DNA of 13,142 nucleotides, from NCBI GenBank assembly GCA_023268575.1, contig JALRCL010000610.1, positions 1 through 13,142 of the forward strand, in the 5' to 3' direction. The stretch is from Patulibacter sp. GTDB lineage: Bacteria; Actinomycetota; Thermoleophilia; Solirubrobacterales; Solirubrobacteraceae. The notes beneath the pieces were generated by a model. That model saw nothing but the letters and a program-made list of their open reading frames with translations. It had not been told where the DNA came from and ran no database searches. Within the stretch, counting starts at the first letter, position 1. Each line of letters opens with the position of its first letter. Shown piece after piece: positions 7,095 to 13,142 of the stretch. The translations under genes were made by a program, and so were the position numbers.

Positions 7095-7355
7095 ATGTCG
7101 GATCGAGCAGGGCAGGATCGCGTGGCGCTCGTTCGGTTGGTGCAGCGCATCATGGACGCTGAGTACCAGTCCGAGGCAGAGGGCGACGCGTTGCTGCTGG
7201 AGTTGGAGCGCAGCGTTGTCGATCCGCAGGTTTCAGACCTCATCTTTTGGCCGGCTCGTCATCCGCGTGGCAAAGGGCGTGAGCTGACGGCTGATGAGGT
7301 CGTTGATATCGCGTTGGCCTACAAGCCGATCGAACTTGGGCCTGCGTCGGGGTAG
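7095..7355 (+). CDS. Colicin E/pyocin-type bacteriocin immunity protein (Im2/Im9 family)
   Basis: This 86-residue protein follows the four-helix immunity fold of colicin DNase inhibitors. An N-terminal LVRLVQRIMDAE helix (12-23) is followed by an acidic helix II region (DALLLELERS, 31-40). The hallmark helix III segment is DPQVSDLIFWP (43-53), matching Im9 HPSGSDLIYYP; Phe51 and Trp52 replace the two Tyr hot spots that contact the nuclease. A final helix begins near ELTADEVVDIA (63-73). Such proteins bind and neutralise a cognate HNH-type nuclease toxin in the cytoplasm. No toxin gene is visible here, so it appears to be an orphan. About 25 of 86 codons end in A or T, far more than in neighbours, which suggests recent acquisition. 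ATG 7095 lacks a Shine-Dalgarno and may be leaderless. Confidence 0.85.
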   Translation: MSDRAGQDRVALVRLVQRIMDAEYQSEAEGDALLLELERSVVDPQVSDLIFWPARHPRGKGRELTADEVVDIALAYKPIELGPASG

Positions 7356-7373
7356 TCGAGCGTTGCCTTGACG

Positions 7374-7741
7374 ATGGACAGGGCAAGCGCGGACGCCAAA
7401 TACGCGCCCCTACTACGCGCCGTCGTCGGCGATGTCGGTTGGGCGGTGCCCGACGAGATTGTGTGGGTTGTCCAGCCACGCTGGGATTTCCCGTCGGGTG
7501 TCTCGAGAACCGTCTCGAGTTCTTGGACTGCACGCTCGGCGACTGCAACGAGGGCGCGTCGTTTGCGACGGAGGGCGAGGCGAAAGCCCGTGCCGAATCG
7601 CGCTTCGGGGGGTCCACGTCGACGATTGGCGGGACGGCCTCCCCTCGGTGGCTGGCAACCGATGACCACCGGCGGCTGTCGAAGCTGACGGACGCGGATA
7701 GTCGTACATGGGGCGTAGCTGGTTCGAGCTCCACCCCCTAA
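7374..7741 (+). pseudogene. Probable frame-disrupted ORF following the immunity gene
   Basis: Starting 18 nt after the immunity stop, a frame from ATG 7374 reads MDRASADAKYAPLL... to about WDFPSG (7499). The plausible continuation, CLENRLEFLDC..., lies in another frame from 7499 to TAA 7739-7741. Both halves have moderately high GC3 and ordinary composition, while the same-frame continuation of the first half turns Arg-rich, as shadow frames do in this genome. A single-base change near 7495-7505 would join them into a protein of about 122 residues. I do not recognise the product. It could be a second small protein of the immunity module. The evidence is compositional only, and the whole stretch may be non-coding. 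Confidence 0.35.
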
Positions 7742-7782
7742 GGGGAAACGGGAGAGGGGGGCGCTCGCGCGGACCGCCGTGC

Positions 7783-7802
7783 TGCCGAAACGCGCTTCGG
7801 CA
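7783..7802 (+). terminator. Hairpin at the end of the immunity module
   Basis: TGCCGAA (7783-7789) and TTCGGCA (7796-7802) form a perfect 7-bp stem with a 6-nt loop. It lies between the plus-strand immunity module and the terminator of the convergent glutamine synthetase gene. It probably ends the plus-strand transcript. Bases 7742-7782 show nothing recognisable. Confidence 0.4.
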
Positions 7803-7816
7803 CCGACCCAGAACGA

Positions 7817-7845
7817 CGAAACCCCCGCCAAAAGCAGGGGTTTCG
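7817..7845 (-). terminator. Intrinsic terminator of the glutamine synthetase gene
   Basis: CGAAACCCC (7817-7825) pairs with GGGGTTTCG (7837-7845). A C/A mismatch and a further GC/GC pair extend the stem below a CAAAA/TTTTG loop. It lies 25 nt past the minus-strand glnN stop. Its reading on the minus strand makes it the likely end of that transcript. Confidence 0.75.
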
Positions 7846-7870
7846 CCTACAGCTCAGTCTCGACGAGACG

Positions 7871-10018
7871 CTACTTGATGAAGAGCATCTCCTGGTACTG
7901 CGGGAGCGGCCAGATGCGGTCGCTGACGATCTTCTCGAGCTTGTCGGCGACGACGCGGAGCTCGTCCATCGCGACGAGGACCTCGTCGCGGAGGTAGGCG
8001 ACGAACTCGGGGTCGGTGAACTCGCCCTCCTTCGCGTTGAGCTCCTCGAGCTTCACGATCTTCGCGTAGAGCTCCTCGGTGAGGGCCTTCGTCTCGGCGG
8101 CGGGGCCGTCGAGGCCGGCGACCTGCAGCTCGGTGAGGTGCTGCGTGGCGGCCGGGAAGATGAGCGTCCGGGCCATCGTCGCGGCCGTCTCGGCCTCGAT
8201 GTTGACCTTCACGCCGTACTGCTCGAGGAGGATCTCGTAGCGGGCCTCCGTCTCGCGCTCGTTGAGCACGTTGTACTTCTCGAACAGCGCGATCGCCTCG
8301 GGCGTGACGATCTGCGGCAGCGCGTCCGGCGTCGTGCGGAGGTTCAGCAGGCCGCGCCGGGCCGCCTCCTCCTGCCACTCGTCGGAGTAGCCGTCGCCGC
8401 CGAACACGACGCGGCTGTGCTTCGCGTACTCCTCGCGCACGAGCTCGGTCACCGCGGCGGCGAGCTCCGTGCCGGCCTCGAGCTTCTCGCTCAGGAGGCC
8501 CGCGAGGTAGTCGATCGACTCGGCGGCGATCGTGTTCAGGACGGTGTTCGTCAGGCCCAGCGACTGCGAGGAGCCGAGGGCGCGGAACTCGAACTTGTTG
8601 CCGGTGAACGCGAACGGCGAGGTCCGGTTGCGGTCGCCGCCGTGGCGCGGCAGCGGCGGCAGGACCGGCGTGCCGAGGCCGAGGAACGAGCCGGGGGCCG
8701 ACGGGTCGCCGTCGCCCTGGACGATCGCGTCGAAGACGCCCTCGAGCTCGCTGCCGAGGAAGATCGAGATGATCGCCGGCGGTGCCTCGTTCGCGCCGAG
8801 GCGGTGGTCCTGGCCGATGTTGGCGACCGTGGCGCGCAGGAGGCCCGCGTACTTGTCGACCGCCCGCACGACCGCCGTCGTGAAGAACAGGAAGATGAGG
8901 TTCGAGTAGGGCGTGTCGCCCGGATCGATGAGGTTCCCGCCGAGGTCGGTCGTCATCGACCAGTTGTTGTGCTTGCCCGAGCCGTTGACGTTCGCGAACG
9001 GCTTCTCGTGCAGGAGGCAGACGAGCCCGTAGTGCGGGGCCGTGGCCTCCAGCACCTGCATCACGAGATGCTGGTGGTCGGCGGCCATGTTCGAGCCCTC
9101 GTACAGCGGGGCGATCTCGTACTGGCCCGGCGCGACCTCGTTGTGGCGCGTCACGATCGGCACGCCGAGCTTCGCGAGCTCGCGCTCGACGTCGAGCATG
9201 TACGCCAGGACGCGCTCGGGGATCGCGCCGAAGTAGTGGTCGTCCAGCTCGTGACCCTTCGGGGGCTTCGCGCCGAAGAGGGTCCGGCCGGTGGTCCGCA
9301 GGTCCGGGCGCTCGTAGTAGTACTGCTCGTCGACGAGGAAGTACTCCTGCTCCGGCCCGATCGAGGTGAAGACGCGCTGCGGGGCGTCGTCGCCGAGGAC
9401 CCGCAGGGCGGCGATCGCGGACTTGCTCAGCGCGTCCATCGAGCGCAGGAGCGGGATCTTCGAGTCCAGCGCCTCGCCCGTCCACGAGGTGAACGCCGTC
9501 GGGATGCAGAGCAGCGCGCCGTTCGGGTTCTCGAGGATGAACGCCGGCGACGTCGGGTCCCAGGCGGTGTAGCCGCGGGCCTCGTTCGTCGCCCGGATGC
9601 CGCCGCTGGGGAACGAGGAGGCGTCGGGCTCGCCCTGGATGAGCTCCTTGCCCGAGAACTCGGCCAGCGCGTTGCCGTCGCCGGTCGGGCGGAAGAAGCT
9701 GTCGTGCTTCTCCGCCGTGCGGCCGGTCAGCGGCTGGAACCAGTGGGTGTAGTGGGTGGCGCCCTTCTCCAGGGCCCAGTCCTTCATCGCGGAGGCGACC
9801 GCGTCGGCGAGGCTCACGTCCAGCGCCTCGCCGCGCTCGAGCGTGCGCTGCAGGCGCTTGTAGACGTCCTTCGGGAGACGCTGGCGCTGGACGGCCGGAC
9901 TGAACACGTTCGTGCCGAACACCACGTTCTGCGGGCGCGTCAGATCGTCGGCGCCGAACGCGACGTCGTCAGCGGTCCACCGCGCGGCGGAGACGTTCCT
10001 CTGGCGAGACTGGGTCAT
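7871..10018 (-). CDS. glnN: Type III glutamine synthetase
   Basis: This cytoplasmic enzyme condenses glutamate and ammonium to glutamine with ATP. The 715 residues match the large GSIII class (about 700-730) rather than GSI (about 470). Visible landmarks are the N-terminal GSIII block with FGTNVFS (34-40), the metal-binding GPEQEYF (221-227), RHNEVAPGQYE (291-301), HQHLVMQ (315-321), the NVNGSGKHNNWS ATP/metal segment (343-354), and the C-terminal WPLPQYQEMLF (703-713). ATG 10018 is chosen because family similarity begins soon after it. GAGGAG ends 12 nt upstream, a rather long spacing; the frame is open further left without family-like sequence. It is divergent from amt-glnK, so ammonium uptake and assimilation are encoded back to back. 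No Tyr adenylylation site typical of GSI is expected in this class. Shared nitrogen control with amt is likely but no known operator was recognised. Confidence 0.96.
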   Translation of the reverse strand: MTQSRQRNVSAARWTADDVAFGADDLTRPQNVVFGTNVFSPAVQRQRLPKDVYKRLQRTLERGEALDVSLADAVASAMKDWALEKGATHYTHWFQPLTGRTAEKHDSFFRPTGDGNALAEFSGKELIQGEPDASSFPSGGIRATNEARGYTAWDPTSPAFILENPNGALLCIPTAFTSWTGEALDSKIPLLRSMDALSKSAIAALRVLGDDAPQRVFTSIGPEQEYFLVDEQYYYERPDLRTTGRTLFGAKPPKGHELDDHYFGAIPERVLAYMLDVERELAKLGVPIVTRHNEVAPGQYEIAPLYEGSNMAADHQHLVMQVLEATAPHYGLVCLLHEKPFANVNGSGKHNNWSMTTDLGGNLIDPGDTPYSNLIFLFFTTAVVRAVDKYAGLLRATVANIGQDHRLGANEAPPAIISIFLGSELEGVFDAIVQGDGDPSAPGSFLGLGTPVLPPLPRHGGDRNRTSPFAFTGNKFEFRALGSSQSLGLTNTVLNTIAAESIDYLAGLLSEKLEAGTELAAAVTELVREEYAKHSRVVFGGDGYSDEWQEEAARRGLLNLRTTPDALPQIVTPEAIALFEKYNVLNERETEARYEILLEQYGVKVNIEAETAATMARTLIFPAATQHLTELQVAGLDGPAAETKALTEELYAKIVKLEELNAKEGEFTDPEFVAYLRDEVLVAMDELRVVADKLEKIVSDRIWPLPQYQEMLFIK

Positions 10019-10207
10019 GGGGTGCTGATGCTCCTCGGGTTCGGTGGCCGGTCCGGGATCGAGACGCAGGAAGACGCGCCCGCGGGAAGCGAACCGGCGG
10101 CGAGCGTAGGTCGGCCCGGACGACACGGACCTTATCCCGATGTCCAAACGTCCCGGCGCCGCGGTCGCCGGCACGGAGGGGGCCCCACCATGTGGAGCAT
10201 CTGCACA

Positions 10208-10228
10208 TCCGGTCTTTCGCCAACCGGA
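10208..10228. promoter_or_regulatory. Short inverted repeat in the glnN-amt intergenic region
   Basis: TCCGGT (10208-10213) and ACCGGA (10223-10228) flank a 9-bp spacer in the 272-bp divergent region (10019-10290). It could be an operator for nitrogen regulation, but it does not match a consensus I know and 6-bp arms are common by chance. Nothing else in the region was convincing as a promoter. Confidence 0.25.
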
Positions 10229-10290
10229 CAGGCGCGTCGCCACTCCTGCTCACGAACCTTCCGTCTCGTCCGATCAAGGAGGAACCACGG

Positions 10291-11874
10291 ATGTCACGGA
10301 CCCTTCGGGGGCACGGCGCGACCGACGCGCCGGGCGCCCCGCTCCAGGAGCGCGCATCGCGCGTCCGACCGCCCGCCGGCTGGAAGATGCCGTCGCGCAA
10401 GCGCCTCGGCTTCGCGGCGCTGACCACGATCATCACGTCGCTCATCGCGATGCCAGCTGCATCGTGGGCGCTGTACCCGCCCGACAACGGCTACACCGGC
10501 GCCGATGCGGGGAAGGTCCCGACGGACCTCCTCAGCCTCGTCAACGAGCTGAACTACCTCTGGCTCATCCTCGGCGCCGCGCTCGTGTTCTTCATGCAGG
10601 TCGGCTTCCTCGGCCTCGAGCTCGGGTTCTCCCGTGGCAAGAACGTCGGCTCCGGCGTCGCGAAGATCATCGTGAACATCGCGGTCGCCGCCGTCGTGTG
10701 GTGGGCCGTGGGCTACAACTTCGCGTTCGGCGCGGACGGGGGCAAGATCCTCGGCTCCGGCGACTTCTTCTACTCGCTGACCTTCGACGGCGAGGGCGTT
10801 CCGCAGGCGAGCGGCTGGCCGTTCTTCTTCTTCCAGTTCACGTTCGCGGCGGTCTCGCTGGCGATCGTCTGGGGCTCGACGCTCGAGCGGATCAAGTTCA
10901 TCGCCTACCCGATCTTCGCGTTCGTCTTCATCGCGATCATCTACCCGCCCGTCGCCCACGCGACGTGGTCGGGCGTCGGCATCTTCGGCGGCGACAACGG
11001 CCTGACGATCGGCGACGCTGCGGGCGCGCTGGACTTCGCCGGCTCCGGCGTCGTGCACCTCTGCGGCGCGACCGCCGCCCTCGCCGCGACGCTCGTGCTC
11101 GGGCCGCGCCGGGGCAAGTACGGTCCCGACGGCAAGCCGCGGGCGATCCCCGGTCACTCGATGCCGATCTTCGGCATCGGCGTCCTCGTCCTGTGGCTCG
11201 GCTGGTTCGGCTTCAACGGCGTCTCGACGCTGAACACCGACGGCGGCGTCTTCGGCCACGTCATCGCCGTGACCAACCTCTCCGCCGCGGCGGGCGTCAT
11301 CGGCGCCGGCCTCGCGATGTGGGTCAAGACGAAGACCTTCGACGTCGGCATGCTCGGCAACGGCGCGATCGCCGGTCTCGTGGCGATCACCGCCCCCGCC
11401 GGCTACGTCGCGATGTGGGCGGCGCCGATCATCGGCTTCATCGGCGGCCTGATCGTCGTCTTCGGCGTCCTCTTCATCGACCGCATCGGCATCGACGATC
11501 CGGTCGGCGCCACCTCGGCCCACGGCCTGGCGGGCATCTGGGGCACCCTCGCGGTCGGCCTGTTCCTCGATCCGAAGCTCCAGGCCTACAACGCGCTGGG
11601 CGGCGACCCGAGCGGCGGCCTGTTCACCGGTGGCGGCGTCGATCAGCTCGCCGTCCAGGCGGTCGTGGTGATCGTGACCTTCCTGTGGGTCTTCGCCACC
11701 TCGTTCGCGGTCTTCTGGCTCATCAAGAAGACGGTCGGCCTCCGCGTCAGCGAGGAAGAGGAGATCGCCGGACTGGACATCTCGGAGCACGGCATGTACG
11801 GCTACCCGGAGCAGTTCATCCCGGAGGCCGAGCTCGTCGGCTACTCCCCGGCGCCGATCAAGACGGGAGCCTGA
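10291..11874 (+). CDS. amt: Ammonium transporter (Amt/MEP/Rh family)
   Basis: This 527-residue integral membrane protein conducts ammonium. The start is ATG 10291, with an excellent AAGGAGG (10276-10282) 8 nt upstream. Residues 1-33 are polar, followed by a signal-peptide-like segment (about 34-60, ending AASWA) and then about 11 membrane helices. The family signature DFAGSGVVHLCGA (248-260) supplies the conserved Asp248 and the first pore His256, with the same D+8 spacing as in AmtB. The second pore His is His411 in SAHGLAGIWG. Both of the twin-His pair are thus intact, supporting a working channel. The cytoplasmic tail carries the usual EEEEIAGLDISEHG motif (488-501) that PII proteins sense. 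Met33 (10387) is an alternative start giving a normal-length signal peptide, but its ribosome site is weak. The gene is 3 nt from glnK and forms an operon with it. Confidence 0.96.
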   Translation: MSRTLRGHGATDAPGAPLQERASRVRPPAGWKMPSRKRLGFAALTTIITSLIAMPAASWALYPPDNGYTGADAGKVPTDLLSLVNELNYLWLILGAALVFFMQVGFLGLELGFSRGKNVGSGVAKIIVNIAVAAVVWWAVGYNFAFGADGGKILGSGDFFYSLTFDGEGVPQASGWPFFFFQFTFAAVSLAIVWGSTLERIKFIAYPIFAFVFIAIIYPPVAHATWSGVGIFGGDNGLTIGDAAGALDFAGSGVVHLCGATAALAATLVLGPRRGKYGPDGKPRAIPGHSMPIFGIGVLVLWLGWFGFNGVSTLNTDGGVFGHVIAVTNLSAAAGVIGAGLAMWVKTKTFDVGMLGNGAIAGLVAITAPAGYVAMWAAPIIGFIGGLIVVFGVLFIDRIGIDDPVGATSAHGLAGIWGTLAVGLFLDPKLQAYNALGGDPSGGLFTGGGVDQLAVQAVVVIVTFLWVFATSFAVFWLIKKTVGLRVSEEEEIAGLDISEHGMYGYPEQFIPEAELVGYSPAPIKTGA

Positions 11875-11877
11875 GTC

Positions 11878-12246
11878 ATGAAGATGGTCATCGCGTTCAT
11901 CCGCCACGAGGCCTTCGAGCCCATCCGCGGAGAGCTCCTGAGCCTCGGGTTCCCGAGCCTCTCGATCTCCGAGGTCAAGGGCTCGGGACGCCAGAAGGGC
12001 GTGACGGAGCGCTACCGCGGCGCTGAGATCACGAACTACCTGCGGCCGAAGGTGAAGCTCGAGACGGTCGTGGACGACACCGACGTGCAGACGGTCGTGG
12101 ACACGATCCTCAAGCACGCCCGGACCGGTGCGGTCGGCGACGGCAAGGTGTTCGTCGCGCCGATCGAGGAGTCGTACCGGATCCGGACCGGCGAGTCCGG
12201 CTCCGAGACGCTCCAGACGCACTCCCCGGACGACCTGCCGTCCTGA
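11878..12246 (+). CDS. glnK: PII nitrogen signalling protein of the GlnK type
   Basis: This 122-residue trimeric PII protein is co-transcribed with amt, three bases after the amt stop, as is usual for GlnK, which plugs Amt channels under nitrogen excess. Family marks are the EVKGSGRQKG block (32-41) leading into the T-loop, RYRGAE (45-50), PKVKLE (57-62), TGAVGDGKVFV (83-93) and RIRTGE (101-106). These supply the ATP/ADP and 2-oxoglutarate binding elements. The residue at position 51, the Tyr uridylylated or adenylylated in many PII proteins, is Ile here; the T-loop reads GAEITNYLRP with a Tyr at 54. Regulation may therefore rest on effector binding alone. The C-terminus is about ten residues longer than E. 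coli GlnB. Targets other than Amt are not visible from the window. Confidence 0.96.
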   Translation: MKMVIAFIRHEAFEPIRGELLSLGFPSLSISEVKGSGRQKGVTERYRGAEITNYLRPKVKLETVVDDTDVQTVVDTILKHARTGAVGDGKVFVAPIEESYRIRTGESGSETLQTHSPDDLPS

Positions 12247-12274
12247 GGACGGCGGACCGGGGCTGACGCCCCAC

Positions 12275-12296
12275 CGGCCGCCCTCCGGGGCGGCCG
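12275..12296 (+). terminator. Hairpin 1 after glnK
   Basis: CGGCCGCCC (12275-12283) and GGGCGGCCG (12288-12296) form a perfect 9-bp stem with a 4-nt loop, about 30 nt after the glnK stop. No T-run follows. It probably acts together with the stronger hairpin just downstream. Confidence 0.6.
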
Positions 12297-12313
12297 ACCG
12301 GACTCCGTGACGC

Positions 12314-12350
12314 GCGCCGCCGGCTCTCGAGCCGGCGGCGCTTCGTCGTT
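12314..12350 (+). terminator. Intrinsic terminator of the amt-glnK operon
   Basis: GCGCCGCCGGCT (12314-12325) and AGCCGGCGGCGC (12330-12341) form a perfect 12-bp stem with a CTCG loop. The T-rich TTCGTCGTT follows (12342-12350). This is the most typical intrinsic terminator in the window. Confidence 0.85.
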
Positions 12351-12404
12351 CCGGGGGCCTCGCGACGGCCCGGGCGCGGCCACCCCGCAGCCACCCGCGG
12401 TCAC

Positions 12405-12470
12405 CCCGTTCGCGCGGCGCCGCCAGCCCGTTCGCGCGGCGTGGCCACCCCGTTCGCGCGGGGCGGCCAC
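12405..12470. repeat. Three tandem 22-bp repeats
   Basis: CCCGTTCGCGCGG begins at 12405, 12427 and 12449, an exact 22-bp period; the remaining 9 bases vary slightly between copies. The block lies in the 313-bp gene-free spacer 12247-12559, between the glnK terminators and the Clp-N-like gene. The function is unknown. A degenerate CCACCC-rich stretch precedes it (12380-12404). Confidence 0.8.
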
Positions 12471-12498
12471 GCCGTCGGTGGCCAGGCCCCGGAACGCG

Positions 12499-12525
12499 CG
12501 ACGGCCGCCCGGTGGGCGGCCGTCG
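12499..12525 (-). terminator. Terminator of the Clp-N-like gene
   Basis: CGACGGCCGCCC (12499-12510) and GGGCGGCCGTCG (12514-12525) form a perfect 12-bp stem around a 3-nt loop. It lies 34 nt past the stop of the minus-strand Clp-N-like gene. Only a weak T tract follows on the minus strand. Confidence 0.7.
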
Positions 12526-12559
12526 GAGGCTCGGTGGCGCGCCGTGCGGCGCGCGCCGC

Positions 12560-12829
12560 TCAGGTGGCGGGGACGACCTTCCCGGTGTCCGGATCGATCG
12601 TCGTCTCCTCCGGCTTGCCGTCGATCCGCACGTCGAAGGTCCCCGACGCGCGACCGCCGCTCGCTCGGACCGCGCCGTTCTGCTCGACGGCGGCGGCGAC
12701 GCCCTCGCCCTCGCTGATGAGGCCGAGCAGGATGTGCTCCGTGCCGATGTAGCTGTGGTTCAGCTTCCGTGCCTCTTCTTGGGCAAGGACGACCACCCGT
12801 CGGGCCCGGTCAGTGAAGCGTTCGAACAA
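12560..12829 (-). CDS. Small protein with half of a ClpC-type Clp N domain and a novel tail
   Basis: An 89-residue protein starts at TTG 12829, exactly where ClpC proteins start. Residues 1-48 follow the ClpC N terminus closely (FERFTDRARRVV, NHSYIGTEHILLGLI, EGEGVAA). The sequence then leaves the family: instead of completing the first Clp repeat and the second repeat, it runs through a Gly/Ala/Ser stretch into an acidic, beta-like tail with RIDGKPEETT and DPDTGKVV. There are no AAA+ modules. An upstream AAAGAGGG, 8-9 nt from the TTG, and a TACACT hexamer at 12874-12869 support expression. AT-ending codons cluster in the first 22 codons. In ClpC the N domain receives adaptors and substrates, so a free partial copy could be a decoy, an adaptor, or a clpC duplication remnant. 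It is divergent from a polyprenyl synthase gene. Confidence 0.75.
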   Translation of the reverse strand: MFERFTDRARRVVVLAQEEARKLNHSYIGTEHILLGLISEGEGVAAAVEQNGAVRASGGRASGTFDVRIDGKPEETTIDPDTGKVVPAT

Positions 12830-12868
12830 AGGGACCACCCTCTTTGGAATCGGTGGGTACTTGCCTGG

Positions 12869-12874
12869 AGTGTA
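12869..12874 (-). promoter_or_regulatory. Candidate -10 of the Clp-N-like gene
   Basis: TACACT reads on the minus strand at 12874-12869, about 40 nt before the TTG start. This leaves a 5' leader of about 33 nt containing AAAGAGGG (12847-12840 region) as the ribosome site. No good -35 is visible. Confidence 0.4.
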
Positions 12875-12945
12875 TCGGCGGGGAGCGCTGGTTCTGGGCG
12901 GGACGAGCCGTGGGTCACCCCGGACGGAGCCCGCGATTTGCGCCC

Positions 12946-12951
12946 TAACCT
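12946..12951 (+). promoter_or_regulatory. Candidate -10 of the polyprenyl synthase gene
   Basis: TAACCT lies 7 nt before GTG 12959. Transcription would begin at or next to the GTG, consistent with a leaderless message and the lack of a Shine-Dalgarno. The -35 region is not recognisable. Confidence 0.35.
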
Positions 12952-12958
12952 GTGGATT

Positions 12959-13142
12959 GTGACCACCTCGCCGCTGCTCGGCCTGAAGACCATGGACGCC
13001 GACCGGCAGCGCGTGGAGCAGGCCCTGCTGGACGCCGTGCGCACGCCGGACGCGTACCTCACCGAGATCGCCTCGCACCTCATCTCTGCCGGCGGCAAGC
13101 GCCTGCGCCCGGTCATGACGATTGTCGCTTCCCGCGTGGGCA
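12959..13142 (+). CDS. Polyprenyl diphosphate synthase (3'-partial)
   Basis: Sixty-one codons are visible before the window ends. The conserved GGKRLRP motif (residues 45-51) of trans-prenyltransferases is preceded by the usual helical segment ending in ASHLISAGG. This identifies the (all-E) polyprenyl diphosphate synthase family, which elongates allylic diphosphates with isopentenyl diphosphate for quinone side chains or other isoprenoids. The two Asp-rich motifs lie beyond the edge, so chain length cannot be judged. GTG 12959 is chosen over the in-frame ATG 12992 because of the TAACCT hexamer just upstream and because family members usually have about 40-50 residues before GGKRLRP. The gene is divergent from the Clp-N-like gene. 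Confidence 0.88.
   Translation, partial: MTTSPLLGLKTMDADRQRVEQALLDAVRTPDAYLTEIASHLISAGGKRLRPVMTIVASRVG

Noticed and set aside
7708..7745. tRNA or tmRNA 3' end suggested by GGTTCGAGCTCCACCCCC
   Set aside because: The T-loop-like string has no matching 5-bp T stem and no acceptor or CCA partner, so no tRNA, tmRNA or attachment site is supported.
7319..7831. Minus-strand frames (98-170 residues) opposite the region after the immunity gene
   Set aside because: They have lower GC3 than the plus-strand frames, no domain, and they overlap the immunity gene and the glnN terminator.
8138..10423. A 761-residue plus-strand open frame opposite glnN
   Set aside because: It is antisense to a clear type III glutamine synthetase and shows only the Arg/Val/Leu-rich composition of a mirrored frame.
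10294..12222. A 642-residue minus-strand frame opposite amt-glnK
   Set aside because: It is Asp/Arg/Glu-rich and is the complement of the transporter helices, so it is a shadow.
12405..12470. CRISPR array
   Set aside because: The three units are contiguous 22-bp tandem copies with only 9 variable bases between cores, far too short for spacers, and no cas genes are present.
1..13142. Insertion sequences or prophage genes
   Set aside because: No transposase, integrase, terminal inverted repeats or phage structural genes were recognised in any frame.

Overview
The window is about 13 kb of very GC-rich DNA. Nearly every gene uses G or C at almost all third codon positions. The protein families (type III glutamine synthetase, Rrf2/RsrR-like regulator, ClpC-type N domain) and candidate leaderless starts suggest an actinobacterial lineage, perhaps Thermoleophilia (Solirubrobacterales, Patulibacter or Conexibacter-like). 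That placement is inference from sequence character, not a database match.

Left part (1-4425). A large gene enters from the left edge. It encodes a probable exported protein with RTX-like Gly/Asp repeats, an LCAT-type acyltransferase/lipase domain, a Gly-rich linker and a basic C-terminal domain. It converges on an Rrf2-family regulator whose E8/W9/H12 residues and three cysteines match the redox-sensing [2Fe-2S] regulator RsrR. The regulator is divergent from an NmrA-like NAD(P)-binding protein. Their 74-bp intergenic region holds three copies of one half-site (TCCGAGTT), forming two overlapping inverted repeats.

Middle part (4426-7816) looks accessory. It holds a 398-residue protein of unknown function, a DUF1963 (YwqG-like) gene broken by one apparent frameshift, a DUF488 gene, a possible 30-codon ORF, an Im2/Im9-type nuclease-bacteriocin immunity gene with visibly lower GC3, and a frame-disrupted reading frame just after it. 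No cognate toxin is visible. Several of these families are known or suspected immunity proteins, so the stretch may be a worn immunity island; this is inference.

Right part (7817-12341) is a nitrogen-assimilation module: type III glutamine synthetase (minus strand), divergent from an ammonium transporter and a PII protein in one operon, each side ended by a strong hairpin. Amt imports ammonium, GlnN fixes it onto glutamate, and PII gates Amt according to energy and nitrogen status. This PII lacks the usual Tyr51 modification site.

Right edge (12342-13142). A spacer carries three 22-bp tandem repeats and a terminator. Next comes an 89-residue minus-strand protein that begins exactly like ClpC but leaves the Clp N-domain after about 48 residues for an unrelated tail. 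Divergent from it is the start of a polyprenyl diphosphate synthase that runs off the window.
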